Assembly (NCBI GenBank): GCA_964527835.1
Contig: CAZGNV010000020.1
Coordinates: 6,451 to 70,450 of the forward strand
Source: JAFDCJ01 sp964527835
Lineage (GTDB): Bacteria; Desulfobacterota; Desulfobacteria; Desulfobacterales; JAFDCJ01
Direction: 5' to 3'
DNA length: 64,000 bases
Each line of letters starts with the position of its first letter. Position 1 is the first letter of the stretch. The notes under the pieces were generated by a model. The model saw nothing but the letters and a program-made list of their open reading frames with translations, was not told the DNA's origin and ran no database searches. The translations under genes were made by a program, and so were the position numbers. Positions 43,936 to 52,983 of the stretch are shown piece after piece.

Positions 43936-44973
43936 ATGAAATTTGAGGCTTCGACAAGCAGACCGGCAGCGCATGTTTCCATCAGTATCGACGGGATTTG
44001 CAGCGTGATTGCGCAAACCCAGTTGCCCAGTGGGGAAATTCCCTGGTGTGAAGGGCAAAAGACCGATCCCTGGGATCATGTCGAGGCGGCCATGGGATTG
44101 AGCATCGGTGGCCACCTGGATCAGGCCCGCAAGGCGTTTGAATGGCTAGCCCGCATGCAACTTGAAGACGGCAGTTGGTATGCGGCCTACATGCAAGGCG
44201 AGCCTGCAGATAAAACCCGGGATGCCAACATGTGCTCGTACATTGCGGTGGGCCTGTTTCACTATTACCTGGTGACGGGGGATGTCGCTTTTTTAGAGCG
44301 GATGTGGCAAACAATGGCCGCGGCCATTGATTTTGCTCTTAGCCTGCAGTCCAGCGAAGGTGAGATTCACTGGGCCATCAGTCCGGAAGGCCGCCTTGAC
44401 CCCATGGCCCTGCTGACGGGGTCGAGCTCCATTTACATGAGTGTGAAATGCGCCCTGGCCATTGCCCGGATTATCGGGCAGCCCGCATCCGGCTGGCAGC
44501 ACGCCTGGGCCAGGCTGGGAGACGCCATCCGCAACAAACCCCATCTGTTCAATATCGCCAAATCGCGTTTTTCCATGGACTGGTTTTATCCCATTCTCTG
44601 CGGGGCTGTGACCGGAGCCGAGGCCCACCGGCGGGTGGAAAAGTACTGGAAAAAGTATGTCATCGAAGCACGCGGGGTGCGCTGCGTTTTTGACGAACCA
44701 TGGGTGACCATCGCAGAGACCTCGGAGCTGTCACTGGCCCTGGCGGCCATGGGAAACCTGCAGTTGGCCAAAATCGTTTTCAGCTGGATCAGTGACTGCA
44801 CCTATGAGGACGGCTCCTACTGGTGCGGATTTACCTGTCCGGATATTATCATCTGGCCGGAGGAAAAAATCACCTGGACCAATGCCGTGGCCCTCATGGC
44901 GGCCGATGCCATTTACAGCCTGACCCCGGCAGGGCAGATCTACAGCCACCGGTTCTGGGAGTCTTTTGCCTAG
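43936..44973 (+). CDS. Alpha/alpha-toroid protein (prenyltransferase/terpenoid-cyclase-like fold)
   Basis: 345 aa from the ATG at 43936 (AGAGGGG upstream). Repeated helix-turn units (QTQLPSGEIPWCEGQKTDPW, LARMQLEDGSWYAAYMQGEP, LSLQSSEGEIHWAISPEGR, WISDCTYEDGSYWCGFTCPD) carry QxxDGSW-like turns. These are typical of six-hairpin toroids found in terpene cyclases, prenyltransferases and glycoside hydrolases. No DxDD or DDXXD cyclase motif is seen, and no signal peptide. Homologs are often labelled prenyltransferase without proof. It is followed 37 bp later by a hexapeptide acetyltransferase gene, suggesting a small biosynthetic pair. Confidence 0.7.
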   Translation: MKFEASTSRPAAHVSISIDGICSVIAQTQLPSGEIPWCEGQKTDPWDHVEAAMGLSIGGHLDQARKAFEWLARMQLEDGSWYAAYMQGEPADKTRDANMCSYIAVGLFHYYLVTGDVAFLERMWQTMAAAIDFALSLQSSEGEIHWAISPEGRLDPMALLTGSSSIYMSVKCALAIARIIGQPASGWQHAWARLGDAIRNKPHLFNIAKSRFSMDWFYPILCGAVTGAEAHRRVEKYWKKYVIEARGVRCVFDEPWVTIAETSELSLALAAMGNLQLAKIVFSWISDCTYEDGSYWCGFTCPDIIIWPEEKITWTNAVALMAADAIYSLTPAGQIYSHRFWESFA

Positions 44974-45010
44974 ATTGGAGCAGTGATGGCCGTGGGGCCC
45001 AAAGGAATCA

Positions 45011-45733
45011 TTGTTGCGCAGAGACCACCGCCCATACTTCATCAAGAAGGCTTATCTGAAGATCCAGCAATTTTACGTCAACCACTTCCTGCGGCCCCAG
45101 CTGGAGCACCTCGGTGCAAATTTTACCTTTATGCGACCCTGGTATGTGGAGCTTTTCGGCACTCCCATTGAGATCGGGACTTGCGTCAACGTGGTGGCTT
45201 CACCCGACCGCCGGGTCCGGCTGGCCATCTGGTCGGAGCAGACAGGACGGGGGCGCATCCGCATCGGCGACTACTGCCTGATATGCCCGGGGGTCAGAAT
45301 CGGCGCCGCCCATGCGATTACCATCGGGGACAACTGCATGATCGCCAGCAATGCCTACATCACCGACTGCGACTGGCATGATATATACAACCGCATTACC
45401 ATGGGTCGAACCGAGCCGGTTGAAATTAATGATAATGTCTGGATCGCCGACAGCGCCATCATCTGCAAGGGAGTGACCATCGGAGAAAACAGCATCATCG
45501 GCGCCGGGGCGGTGGTGGTGGACAGCATCCCGGCCAACTGTGTGGCGGCCGGCAACCCGGCCCGGGTCGTCAAACAGCTGGATGCCGAAGAACCGTTTAC
45601 GACCCGGGCGCAGTTTTTCTCCGATCCCCGGGGGCTCGACCGCGCTTTTGATCAAACCGACAGGGAGCTTTTGCGCGGCAACACACTGCTGCACTGGCTG
45701 AGGTATCTTTGCTTTCCGAAAAAAGGCGACTAG
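45011..45733 (+). CDS. Left-handed beta-helix acyltransferase (hexapeptide O-acetyltransferase)
   Basis: 240 aa with a TTG start (AAAGGA nearby); no in-frame ATG would include the N-terminus. Hexapeptide turns run from IEIGTCVNVVASPDRRVR through GRIRIGDYCLICPGVRIG to VTIGENSIIGAGAVVVD. The catalytic His is in TDCDWHDIYN. It ends NPARVVKQL, like maltose or galactoside acetyltransferases. It acetylates a sugar or similar acceptor with acetyl-CoA in the cytoplasm. It forms a transcription unit with the toroid-fold gene. Confidence 0.88.
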   Translation: MLRRDHRPYFIKKAYLKIQQFYVNHFLRPQLEHLGANFTFMRPWYVELFGTPIEIGTCVNVVASPDRRVRLAIWSEQTGRGRIRIGDYCLICPGVRIGAAHAITIGDNCMIASNAYITDCDWHDIYNRITMGRTEPVEINDNVWIADSAIICKGVTIGENSIIGAGAVVVDSIPANCVAAGNPARVVKQLDAEEPFTTRAQFFSDPRGLDRAFDQTDRELLRGNTLLHWLRYLCFPKKGD

Positions 45734-45767
45734 CTGCCGTCAAGTTGCCAATGGCTTGTCTCTCACA

Positions 45768-45796
45768 TTGACAATGGGATTCGGTCGGGTTATTGA
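45768..45796 (+). promoter_or_regulatory. Sigma-70-like promoter upstream of the outer-membrane barrel gene
   Basis: TTGACA (45768-45773), a 17-bp spacer, TATTGA (45791-45796), 83 bp before an ATG preceded by GAGGGGGG. Confidence 0.45.
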
Positions 45797-45878
45797 AATT
45801 GATCTGAAATTAAGGGCAAAGGCGGTTTTCTCGAGTTTTATTGTCGTACTTTTGAGCGGATGACTTGAGGGGGGGCAA

Positions 45879-47165
45879 ATGAAACAGATTGTCTTTGCTG
45901 TCGTCTTACTGATTGTATTGTTCACCGGCGTTTCATCGTTCGGCGCAGGGGTCGTTGTCGGTCCGGATGGCAAATTCCATAAACAGACCCTCAGCCTGCC
46001 CTATGCCTTTTACAATGAAAGTTTTGGCTTCTCCGCAGGCTATGTGCACGGCGTTGTGGGCTACCCCCAGGAGCAGTCGACCCTGCTGGCAACGGCAATG
46101 GTGGGCACCACGGGCTCGGCCATGGGCTTTCTGGTCGGCCGTGATATCCAGATGCCGCTTGTCGACCGGTTGTTTTTAGACCCCATCGTCCAGGTCGGGC
46201 ATTTTATGGATAATAAAGTTTACGCCAATGGAAAGCCCCGCTTTGCCGACGAGCGGGCCGGCAGCAACGACTCGGACAAGGACAACTATGTCAAGGGTGA
46301 CGGTTGGGATAATTTTTTTCGCATGAAATTCAAATATCTGCTTCCCATCGGCCATGGCAGAGACGAGATTATCGGCAGGTATGTAATGGACAAGGGGCTT
46401 TTAAAGTCCGGGGCTGAAGGCGGGACATCCCTCAACCCGCTGGCGAGCGGAAAAACCTACCTGGAGCTGCGCCCCTTTTACCGTTCCCAGCAGATCGACG
46501 GCGACCACGTGGATGAAACGACCAAGACCAACGGGCTGGATTTTTCGGCGTTCATCGACAACCGCGATTATTACCTCAACCCTTCAAAGGGCTATGGCCT
46601 GCGGGGCAAGGTGTCCCGGGATTTCGGCTGGTTTGACAGCTCCAATTCCTGGACGAATCTTGAAGGCGAGCTGGATGCCTATGTTCCCTTGCAACTGTCG
46701 GGCGGGTTTCGGCAGGCCGTGGTTTCCCTGGATATCTGGACATCCTACTCACCGACCTGGGATAGGAAATCGAAAAATGAGATCAAAAACCGCCCGCCGA
46801 CATACACCGGCCCGACTCTGGGCGGTATCTGGAGAATGCGCGGGTACCCCACCAACCGTTTCAGCGACAAGGCGGCGATATATTACACGGCAGAGTTTCG
46901 GATGATCCCCCGCTGGAACCCCTTCGACAATTGGCCGACTATCCAGAAATACCTCGGCATCGAGTGGCTGCAGTTTGTCCCCTTTGTGGAGATCGGGCGG
47001 GTGGCCTCCAAATGGGATGTCAAGCGGCTGCATTCCGACATGAAATGGGATGCCGGCCTCGGCATCCGGGCCCTGGCCAAGGGGATTGTGATCCGCATCG
47101 ACAGCGCTGTCTCCAACGAAAACTTTGGCGTGCAGATGATGATCGCCCAGCCATTTCAGTTTTAG
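45879..47165 (+). CDS. BamA/TamA-like outer-membrane beta-barrel protein
   Basis: 428 aa. A signal peptide (MKQIVFAVVLLIVLFTGVSS) is followed directly by a barrel with no POTRA repeats. Typical Omp85-barrel text: FSAFIDNRDYYLNPSKGYGL, VPLQLSGGFRQAVVSLDIW, and the loop-6 motif LGGIWRMRGYPTNRFSDKAA (xRGY/F). The C-terminal residue is Phe (MIAQPFQF), the usual barrel-assembly signal. Similar stand-alone barrels occur next to patatin or in Desulfobacterota genomes as OMP hypothetical proteins. It might be a porin or a translocation pore. The gene is transcribed towards, and ends 66 bp from, the MFS gene. Confidence 0.85.
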   Translation: MKQIVFAVVLLIVLFTGVSSFGAGVVVGPDGKFHKQTLSLPYAFYNESFGFSAGYVHGVVGYPQEQSTLLATAMVGTTGSAMGFLVGRDIQMPLVDRLFLDPIVQVGHFMDNKVYANGKPRFADERAGSNDSDKDNYVKGDGWDNFFRMKFKYLLPIGHGRDEIIGRYVMDKGLLKSGAEGGTSLNPLASGKTYLELRPFYRSQQIDGDHVDETTKTNGLDFSAFIDNRDYYLNPSKGYGLRGKVSRDFGWFDSSNSWTNLEGELDAYVPLQLSGGFRQAVVSLDIWTSYSPTWDRKSKNEIKNRPPTYTGPTLGGIWRMRGYPTNRFSDKAAIYYTAEFRMIPRWNPFDNWPTIQKYLGIEWLQFVPFVEIGRVASKWDVKRLHSDMKWDAGLGIRALAKGIVIRIDSAVSNENFGVQMMIAQPFQF

Positions 47166-47203
47166 CTGCCAGCGGGTCTAACATCAAGCCACCAGACACT
47201 TTT

Positions 47204-47232
47204 TGTCATGTTGTTTATGCAGCGTTGAGGTT
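47204..47232. repeat. Repeat family B, inverted partial copy (copy 3)
   Basis: TGTCATGTTGTTTATGCAGC then GTTGAGGTT is the reverse complement of the left end at 21268 with two mismatches. It fills the gap between the converging barrel and MFS genes and may act as a terminator. Confidence 0.6.
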
Positions 47233-48392
47233 CACTTGCCCCTGCGAATCGCCAGTTGATAGCCTTTAAACAGCAGCCCGCCGGCCAGGGCGACCAGGGC
47301 GCTTGCCAGAAACAGGTCGAAGGAGCCGGCCTTTTCATAAAGGTAACCGCTGACAAAAAACCCCACCATCAACCCGAATCCATAGGTAATGGCATTGTTG
47401 ACGGCCTGTCCCAGGGTTTTGGCCTGCTCCGGTGCCAGGCGGTCCATGTACAAGATGCTGGCCATGTGAAAAGTGCCATAGGTGATGGCATGCAGGATCT
47501 GGGAGGCCAGGATCACAGCCGGCGACTGGGCCGCAAACAGGATCAGCCAGCGCAGGGCGGCCGCCATAAATGAGAAAAACAGCACGTTTTGCAGGGAAAA
47601 GCGGCTGAAGATTTTTTGTGACTGGACCATGACCAGGATTTCAGCGCTGGAGGCCAGGGCCCAGGCAATTCCGATGAAAGTGCTGCCATAGCCCAGGGTG
47701 TCCAGGTGAATCGAGAAAAAACCGTAGTAGGCGCCATGGCTGACCAGCATCAAAAAGGCGCAGATCAGAAAAACCACCACCGGCATCCGCAGCAGGGAGC
47801 CGGTTTCCGCTGAGGGGTGGCGCCGGCCGTTGCGGGTTTCAATGCCGGGGATGTGCACCGATATCGTTGAGAGCAGCAAAGAGCCGGCAAGAATGAGCAC
47901 CAGGATGATATTGACCGTCCACAGGTCGATGACCCTTCCCAGTACCAGGACCATGGCGATAAAGCTGACCGATCCCCATACCCGGATCCGGCCGTAGTTC
48001 TTTTTTTCACTGCCCAGGGCCTCCATGGTGACGGCTTCAAGAAATGAGATGATGGGGGCGTAAAAAATTCCGTAAAGGACCGTGATGGCCAGCATGGGCC
48101 AAAACTCGGTCGTGAACAGGAACAGGGCCCAGATGGCGGTGCTGATGAAATTGCAGAAGATATAGATGGGCCGGCGGATGTGAAAGCGGTCCGCCAGTGT
48201 GCCCCAGAGCAGGGGGAACAGCGCCAGGGTGATGGATCGCAGCGCTGACAGGACGCCTATCTGAAAACCCGAAAATCCAATCTGGTAGCAGTACAGGTTG
48301 AAATAAGGCAAAAAAATTCCCAGCACTCCAAAATAAAGGAAATACTGGGAACTGATCATCAACATTGTGTTTCGCTGTTTAGCCGTGTTCAT
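47232..48392 (-). CDS. MFS transporter, nucleoside/sugar-proton symporter-like (MFS_1_like)
   Basis: 386 aa from the ATG at 48392, which is preceded by CAGGTG. Twelve hydrophobic segments begin MLMISSQYFLYFGVLGIFLP. The motif-A-like loop GTLADRFHIRRPIYIF follows helix 2. Charged cytoplasmic loop SEKKNYGRIRVWGSVSFIA and later TYGTFHMASILYMDRLAPEQ resemble the LacY/NupG and PPP-family set. It probably couples uptake of a sugar- or nucleoside-like solute to H+. The substrate is unknown. The gene converges on the barrel gene. Confidence 0.88.
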   Translation of the reverse strand: MNTAKQRNTMLMISSQYFLYFGVLGIFLPYFNLYCYQIGFSGFQIGVLSALRSITLALFPLLWGTLADRFHIRRPIYIFCNFISTAIWALFLFTTEFWPMLAITVLYGIFYAPIISFLEAVTMEALGSEKKNYGRIRVWGSVSFIAMVLVLGRVIDLWTVNIILVLILAGSLLLSTISVHIPGIETRNGRRHPSAETGSLLRMPVVVFLICAFLMLVSHGAYYGFFSIHLDTLGYGSTFIGIAWALASSAEILVMVQSQKIFSRFSLQNVLFFSFMAAALRWLILFAAQSPAVILASQILHAITYGTFHMASILYMDRLAPEQAKTLGQAVNNAITYGFGLMVGFFVSGYLYEKAGSFDLFLASALVALAGGLLFKGYQLAIRRGK

Positions 48393-48522
48393 GCACCTGT
48401 CCGCGGAACTGGGAAAGAAGACCGCCTGCGGTTCATTGGCCACATGCCCCGGCGGGCGAATACCGGAGGGTTGCCCCAGGTGCCCGCGATTTTCCACTGG
48501 AAAGCAGCAAAGTCAGCGCCGT

Positions 48523-48969
48523 TTATTCGATGTCGACCGTAATCTGTTTGGGCTTTTCTTCTTCCGGCCTGGGAATTTCGATCTCGAGCACCCCGTCTTT
48601 GAAAGTGGCTTTGATCAGGTCGGGCTGAACATTTTGCTGCAGGGTAAACGAGCGCTGAAACGTTCCAAAACAGCGTTCCTTGTGATAGTAGTCCTCTTCC
48701 CTGATGGCCGGATTCGCCATTCGCTCTCCTTTGAGCGTCAGCACGTTGTCCTTTACTTCCACGGAAACGTTGTCCTTTTTGACCCCGGGCAGCTCGGCTG
48801 CCAGCACAATTCCGTTGACGCTCTCATAAATGTCCACCGCCGGCTGCCAGGCACACGGGGCATCGTCTTCAAGACCCCGGCTGCGGCCAAAGGATTCTTC
48901 GAACATGCGGTTTATCCGATTTTGCAAAGTGGCTACATCCCTGAAGGGATCCCATCTTATTACTGCCAT
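48523..48969 (-). CDS. Hsp20/alpha-crystallin family small heat shock protein (1)
   Basis: 148 aa. The alpha-crystallin domain from about residue 45 reads AVDIYESVNGIVLAAELPGV, NVSVEVKDNVLTLKGERM and FGTFQRSFTLQQNVQPDLIK, then ATFKDGVLEIEIPRPEEEKP, with an IxI-like end. It holds unfolding proteins in the cytoplasm. It is divergent from a second hsp20, which leads into lon, so the locus is a proteostasis island. Confidence 0.95.
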   Translation of the reverse strand: MAVIRWDPFRDVATLQNRINRMFEESFGRSRGLEDDAPCAWQPAVDIYESVNGIVLAAELPGVKKDNVSVEVKDNVLTLKGERMANPAIREEDYYHKERCFGTFQRSFTLQQNVQPDLIKATFKDGVLEIEIPRPEEEKPKQITVDIE

Positions 48970-48999
48970 GATATAACCTCCTGTGATCGTGTTGCCACC

Positions 49000-49027
49000 A
49001 AACTAATCATGCCTGGCACCTTGTCAA
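49000..49027 (-). promoter_or_regulatory. Possible promoter for the reverse-strand hsp20
   Basis: Minus strand TTGACA (49027-49022), 16-bp spacer, TAGTTT (49005-49000), then an AGGAGG site before the ATG. No CIRCE inverted repeat was seen. Confidence 0.4.
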
Positions 49028-49149
49028 GACCAGGACCTTGCGTATCCCGTGCATGGATTTCCTTTACAATCCCCGGTATCGGTGTTATTTTCTGCTGTAT
49101 CGGATATAAGGTGGGGGGGAAATAAAATTTCAAAAAGCGGGAGCTTGAG

Positions 49150-49596
49150 ATGGAGTATATAAAAATACGCTTTTTAGATGATTTTGGTCAACTGGGCTCC
49201 AAATTCGAGAAATCCATTGAAGACATGTTTCGCTCCATGAGTGCGGGTTTTACCCTGGCCGAACGCAGCTGGAAGCCGGCAATGGACATGAGTGAAACCG
49301 CGCAGGAAGTGGTGATCGTGGCGGAGATTCCGGGCATCGAAAAAGAGGACCTGGAAGTGGAAATCAGCAGCAAGGCGGTTCGCATCAAGGGCCGCCGGCC
49401 GGCGAAATACTGCGCCGAAGACGCCACCTACCGGCTGGCGGAAATTCAATACGGCCGCTTTGAGCGCATTTTGTATCTGCCGGCCCCCATTGATCCGGAA
49501 GTGGTTTCCGCATCCTATCAAAACGGCCTGCTTGAAATTCGGCTGGCCAAGCTGCCCACCGAGCGCATCCATAAAATACCGATCCAGGACGGCTGA
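49150..49596 (+). CDS. Hsp20/alpha-crystallin family small heat shock protein (2)
   Basis: 148 aa. The domain text MDMSETAQEVVIVAEIPGIE, DLEVEISSKAVRIKGRRPAK and YGRFERILYLPAPIDPEVVS, then ASYQNGLLEIRLAKL. It is more divergent than the other copy, and the two share about a third of the domain by eye. It is 57 bp upstream of lon on the same strand and probably co-transcribed with it. This links a holdase with the Lon protease. Confidence 0.95.
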   Translation: MEYIKIRFLDDFGQLGSKFEKSIEDMFRSMSAGFTLAERSWKPAMDMSETAQEVVIVAEIPGIEKEDLEVEISSKAVRIKGRRPAKYCAEDATYRLAEIQYGRFERILYLPAPIDPEVVSASYQNGLLEIRLAKLPTERIHKIPIQDG

Positions 49597-49653
49597 ATCG
49601 CGCCGTGCGGGATCTTTTAATCGTTTTTATCGATATCAAAGCTGGAGGACATA

Positions 49654-52086
49654 ATGGTTGACCAACCGCCATCTGCAGAGTTCGATGCTGAAAAATTGCC
49701 GGAAGTTTTGCCCATCCTGCCCCTGTTCGATGCGGCCCTTTTTCCCAAGATGGTGCTGCCCCTGGTGGTCATGCAGCGCGAGTCCATTCAACTGGTTGAC
49801 GATGCCATGGCCAAGAGCCGTATTATCGGGCTGGTGGTGTCGAAAAAGCCCGAAGACAAAATGACCCCGGACCAGCAGGACCTGGCCCGGGTGGGAACCA
49901 GCGCCTTGATTCTTAAAATGGCCAAAACCCAGGACAACCGGACCCAGCTGCTGGTGCAGGGGTTGAGCCGTTTCAGGATCATCTCCTATGAAGAAGGAAA
50001 GCCTTATTTGCGCGCCCGGGTGGAGCCGGTCAAAGACATTGAAAAACGCGACAATGAAACCGAAGCGTTGATGACCAACCTGATCAGCCAGTTTGCCCGG
50101 ATCGTCGAGCTGTCGCCGGGGCTGCCGCCGGAAATCGCCCAGATGGCCAAGACCATCCAGGAGCCTGGAACCCTGGCGGACATGGTCGCCTCCACCATTA
50201 ATTCGACCCCCGAGGAAAAACAGACCATCCTGGAAATCGAAGATGTCAAAAAAAGGCTCAAGGAGGTGACCCGGCTGGTCAACCATCAGCTGGACATTCT
50301 GGAGCTGGGCAACAAGATTCAAAGCCAGGTCAAGGGAGACATGGACAAGAGCCAGCGCGAGTATTATCTGCGCCAGCAATTGAAGGCCATCAAAGAGGAG
50401 CTGGGCGAAAAAGACGAGGCCGGCGTTGAGATCGAAGAGTATCGCGCCAAGATAGAGGCCAAGAACCTGCCCGAAGAAGCCCGCAAGGAAGCCCAGCGCG
50501 AGCTGGACCGCCTGTCGCGCATGCATCCGTCTTCAGCCGAATACACGGTGGCCTCCACCTACCTGGACTGGATCACTTCGCTGCCCTGGCACGACAGTAC
50601 CCCCGACAACCTGGATATTCGCAAAGCCCGCAAGATTCTCGATGACGACCATTTCGGGCTGGAAAAACCCAAAAAACGCATTATTGAATACCTGGCGGTG
50701 CGCAAGCTCAAGCCCGAATCCAAGGGCCCGATTCTGTGCTTTGCGGGCCCGCCGGGGACCGGCAAAACCTCCCTGGGCCAGTCCATCGCCCGGGCGCTGG
50801 GGCGCAAGTTTCACCGCATTTCCCTCGGCGGCGTGCGGGACGAGGCCGAAATCAGGGGCCATCGGCGAACCTATGTCGGGGCGCTTCCCGGGCGCATCAT
50901 CCAGGGGCTGCGCCGGGCGGAATCCAACAACCCGGTGTTCATGCTGGATGAAATCGACAAGGTCGGCAGCGATTTTCGCGGCGACCCATCTTCGGCCCTG
51001 CTGGAGGTGCTGGATCCCGAACAGAATTTCTCGTTTACCGACCACTACCTGGATGTTCCCTTTGATCTTTCAAAGGTGATGTTCATCACAACGGCCAACA
51101 TCCTGGACACCATCCCACCGGCGCTGCGCGACCGCATGGAAGTGCTCACCCTGCACGGCTACACCCTGGATGAGAAGATCAAGATTGCCCAGCGCTATCT
51201 CATCCCCCGCCAGCGGGCTGAGCACGGCTTGAACGCCAAACAGATCAAATTCAGCGTCGGCGCTGTAAAACGCATTATCACGGGGTACACCCGGGAGGCC
51301 GGGCTGCGCAACCTGGAACGTGAAATTGCCAATATCTGCCGCGGCGTGGCTGCCAAGATCGCCCAGGGCCGGAAAAAAGCCGTGTCGATCAGCGTTGACG
51401 ATCTTCACGGATACCTCGGGCCGGTGCGTTTTGTCTCTGAAACCCGGATGCGCGTCACAAGCCCCGGGGTGGCCACCGGGCTGGCCTGGACCCCCACCGG
51501 CGGTGAGCTGCTTTTTATCGAAGCCACGGCCATGAAGGGCAAAAAAGGCCTGACCCTGACCGGTCAGCTGGGGGATGTCATGAAGGAATCGGCCACCGCC
51601 GCACTGAGCTTTGTGCGCGCCAACGCAGCCACCCTTGGAATTGACGAAGATTTTTTTGACACCCATGATCTGCATATCCACGTGCCCGCCGGGGCCATTC
51701 CCAAAGACGGCCCCTCGGCCGGGGTGACCATGCTCACGGCGTTGACCTCCCTGCTGACCGGCGTGCCGGTGCGCAAGGATCTGGCCATGACCGGAGAGAT
51801 CACCTTGCGCGGGCAGGTGCTGCCGGTGGGCGGTATCAAGGAAAAGGTGCTGGCCGCCCATCGGGCGGGAATCAAGACCATTATCCTGCCGGAATGGAAC
51901 CGCAAGGATCTGGAGGATCTCCCGAAAAAAGTCGAAAAGGATGTCAAATTTCATTTCGTGGAAAAAATGCAGGATGTCCTGGCCATCGCCCTGGAAGGCA
52001 AGAAAAAGCGCTCCGGCCCCCGCAAAAAACGCAGCCTGAAAAAAACAGGATCCCGGGCGGCCGCAAAGAACCGCCAAAAGAAGTAA
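49654..52086 (+). CDS. lon: ATP-dependent protease Lon
   Basis: 810 aa with GGAGG before the ATG. The LAPB N-domain starts LPILPLFDAALFPKMVLPLV and is about 200 aa. Walker A is CFAGPPGTGKTSLGQS and Walker B is NPVFMLDEIDKVGSDFRGDP. The proteolytic dyad is Ser688 in IPKDGPSAGVTML and Lys731 in VGGIKEKVLAAHRAG. An added basic tail (KKKRSGPRKKRSLKKTG, about 30 aa) extends beyond usual Lon ends. Lon removes damaged proteins and regulators in the cytoplasm. It is placed after hsp20. Confidence 0.97.
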   Translation: MVDQPPSAEFDAEKLPEVLPILPLFDAALFPKMVLPLVVMQRESIQLVDDAMAKSRIIGLVVSKKPEDKMTPDQQDLARVGTSALILKMAKTQDNRTQLLVQGLSRFRIISYEEGKPYLRARVEPVKDIEKRDNETEALMTNLISQFARIVELSPGLPPEIAQMAKTIQEPGTLADMVASTINSTPEEKQTILEIEDVKKRLKEVTRLVNHQLDILELGNKIQSQVKGDMDKSQREYYLRQQLKAIKEELGEKDEAGVEIEEYRAKIEAKNLPEEARKEAQRELDRLSRMHPSSAEYTVASTYLDWITSLPWHDSTPDNLDIRKARKILDDDHFGLEKPKKRIIEYLAVRKLKPESKGPILCFAGPPGTGKTSLGQSIARALGRKFHRISLGGVRDEAEIRGHRRTYVGALPGRIIQGLRRAESNNPVFMLDEIDKVGSDFRGDPSSALLEVLDPEQNFSFTDHYLDVPFDLSKVMFITTANILDTIPPALRDRMEVLTLHGYTLDEKIKIAQRYLIPRQRAEHGLNAKQIKFSVGAVKRIITGYTREAGLRNLEREIANICRGVAAKIAQGRKKAVSISVDDLHGYLGPVRFVSETRMRVTSPGVATGLAWTPTGGELLFIEATAMKGKKGLTLTGQLGDVMKESATAALSFVRANAATLGIDEDFFDTHDLHIHVPAGAIPKDGPSAGVTMLTALTSLLTGVPVRKDLAMTGEITLRGQVLPVGGIKEKVLAAHRAGIKTIILPEWNRKDLEDLPKKVEKDVKFHFVEKMQDVLAIALEGKKKRSGPRKKRSLKKTGSRAAAKNRQKK

Positions 52087-52161
52087 AAGCCATGGGCGGC
52101 TGATGTTTTGCCGATAGAAAGTCAGACTCTGTATGATTCCATCAGAAATCGGATTGTCGCA

Positions 52162-52950
52162 ATGACGGGAAAGCGCGGGAACGATCAACACGGCAACTCA
52201 TTTTTTTTCTACGGGGGAAAAGGGGATGCTGGCCGCTTATTTGCGTTCGGTCTTTTGCTGATTTTCATCGTCAGCTGTGCGACCAGCCCACCGCCTCCCA
52301 ACCGCAAGCCCGGCCACCCCAAGCCTTACAAGGTTTTCGGCAAGTGGTATCAGCCCCTGCCGCATTCAAGCGGGTTTCGCCAGCGCGGGATCGCCTCCTG
52401 GTACGGCCGGGATTTTCATGGCAAAAAAACCTCCAACGGGGAACGATACGACATGTATGCCATGACCGCGGCCCATAAAACCCTGCCCCTGGGAACTTAC
52501 GTGCGGGTGGTCAATCTTGAAAACCACCGCCAGGTCGATGTGCGCATCAACGACCGGGGGCCTTTTGTGCGCGGCCGCATCATCGACCTGTCCTATGCGG
52601 CGGCCAGCAAGCTCGGGCTTGTGGGTCCCGGCACGGCCGAGGTCGAGGTGGTGGCCCTGGGCACCCCCGTCGCCGCAGGTACCGCCCGCCGGTCCTATCA
52701 ACAATCGGATTATTATTCCGGCAACTTCACCTTTCAGGTGGGCGCTTTTATCAATCGCGACAACGCCGTGGCCCATCAACGCAAACTGGCCCAGCGGTTT
52801 CGAAATGCCCACATCACCGTTTATGACAACGGGGTGAACGTGTATTACCGGGTGCGGGTGGGCAAGGCCACCACCCTGGCCCAGGCGGTCAAATTTGAAG
52901 CCTACCTGATTCAAAACGGTTTTCCGGATGCATTCCTGGTGGCCGAGTAA
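52162..52950 (+). CDS. rlpA: RlpA family septal-ring lipoprotein with DPBB and SPOR domains
   Basis: 262 aa from the ATG at 52162; the N-terminus is long before the lipobox LIFIVSCATS, so the start is uncertain. The double-psi barrel domain (about 85-180) has RGIASWYGRDFHGKKTSNGE, AAHKTLPLGTYVRVVNLEN and VRINDRGPFVRGRIIDLSYA, with the catalytic Asp of lytic transglycosylases. A C-terminal SPOR domain (FTFQVGAFINRDNAVAHQRK) binds denuded peptidoglycan. It is a lipoprotein of the outer membrane acting at division sites. It lies between lon and gmhB. Confidence 0.92.
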   Translation: MTGKRGNDQHGNSFFFYGGKGDAGRLFAFGLLLIFIVSCATSPPPPNRKPGHPKPYKVFGKWYQPLPHSSGFRQRGIASWYGRDFHGKKTSNGERYDMYAMTAAHKTLPLGTYVRVVNLENHRQVDVRINDRGPFVRGRIIDLSYAAASKLGLVGPGTAEVEVVALGTPVAAGTARRSYQQSDYYSGNFTFQVGAFINRDNAVAHQRKLAQRFRNAHITVYDNGVNVYYRVRVGKATTLAQAVKFEAYLIQNGFPDAFLVAE

Positions 52951-52983
52951 ACGGGGCAGAACGGGTAAAAGGAGAGATTTCGT

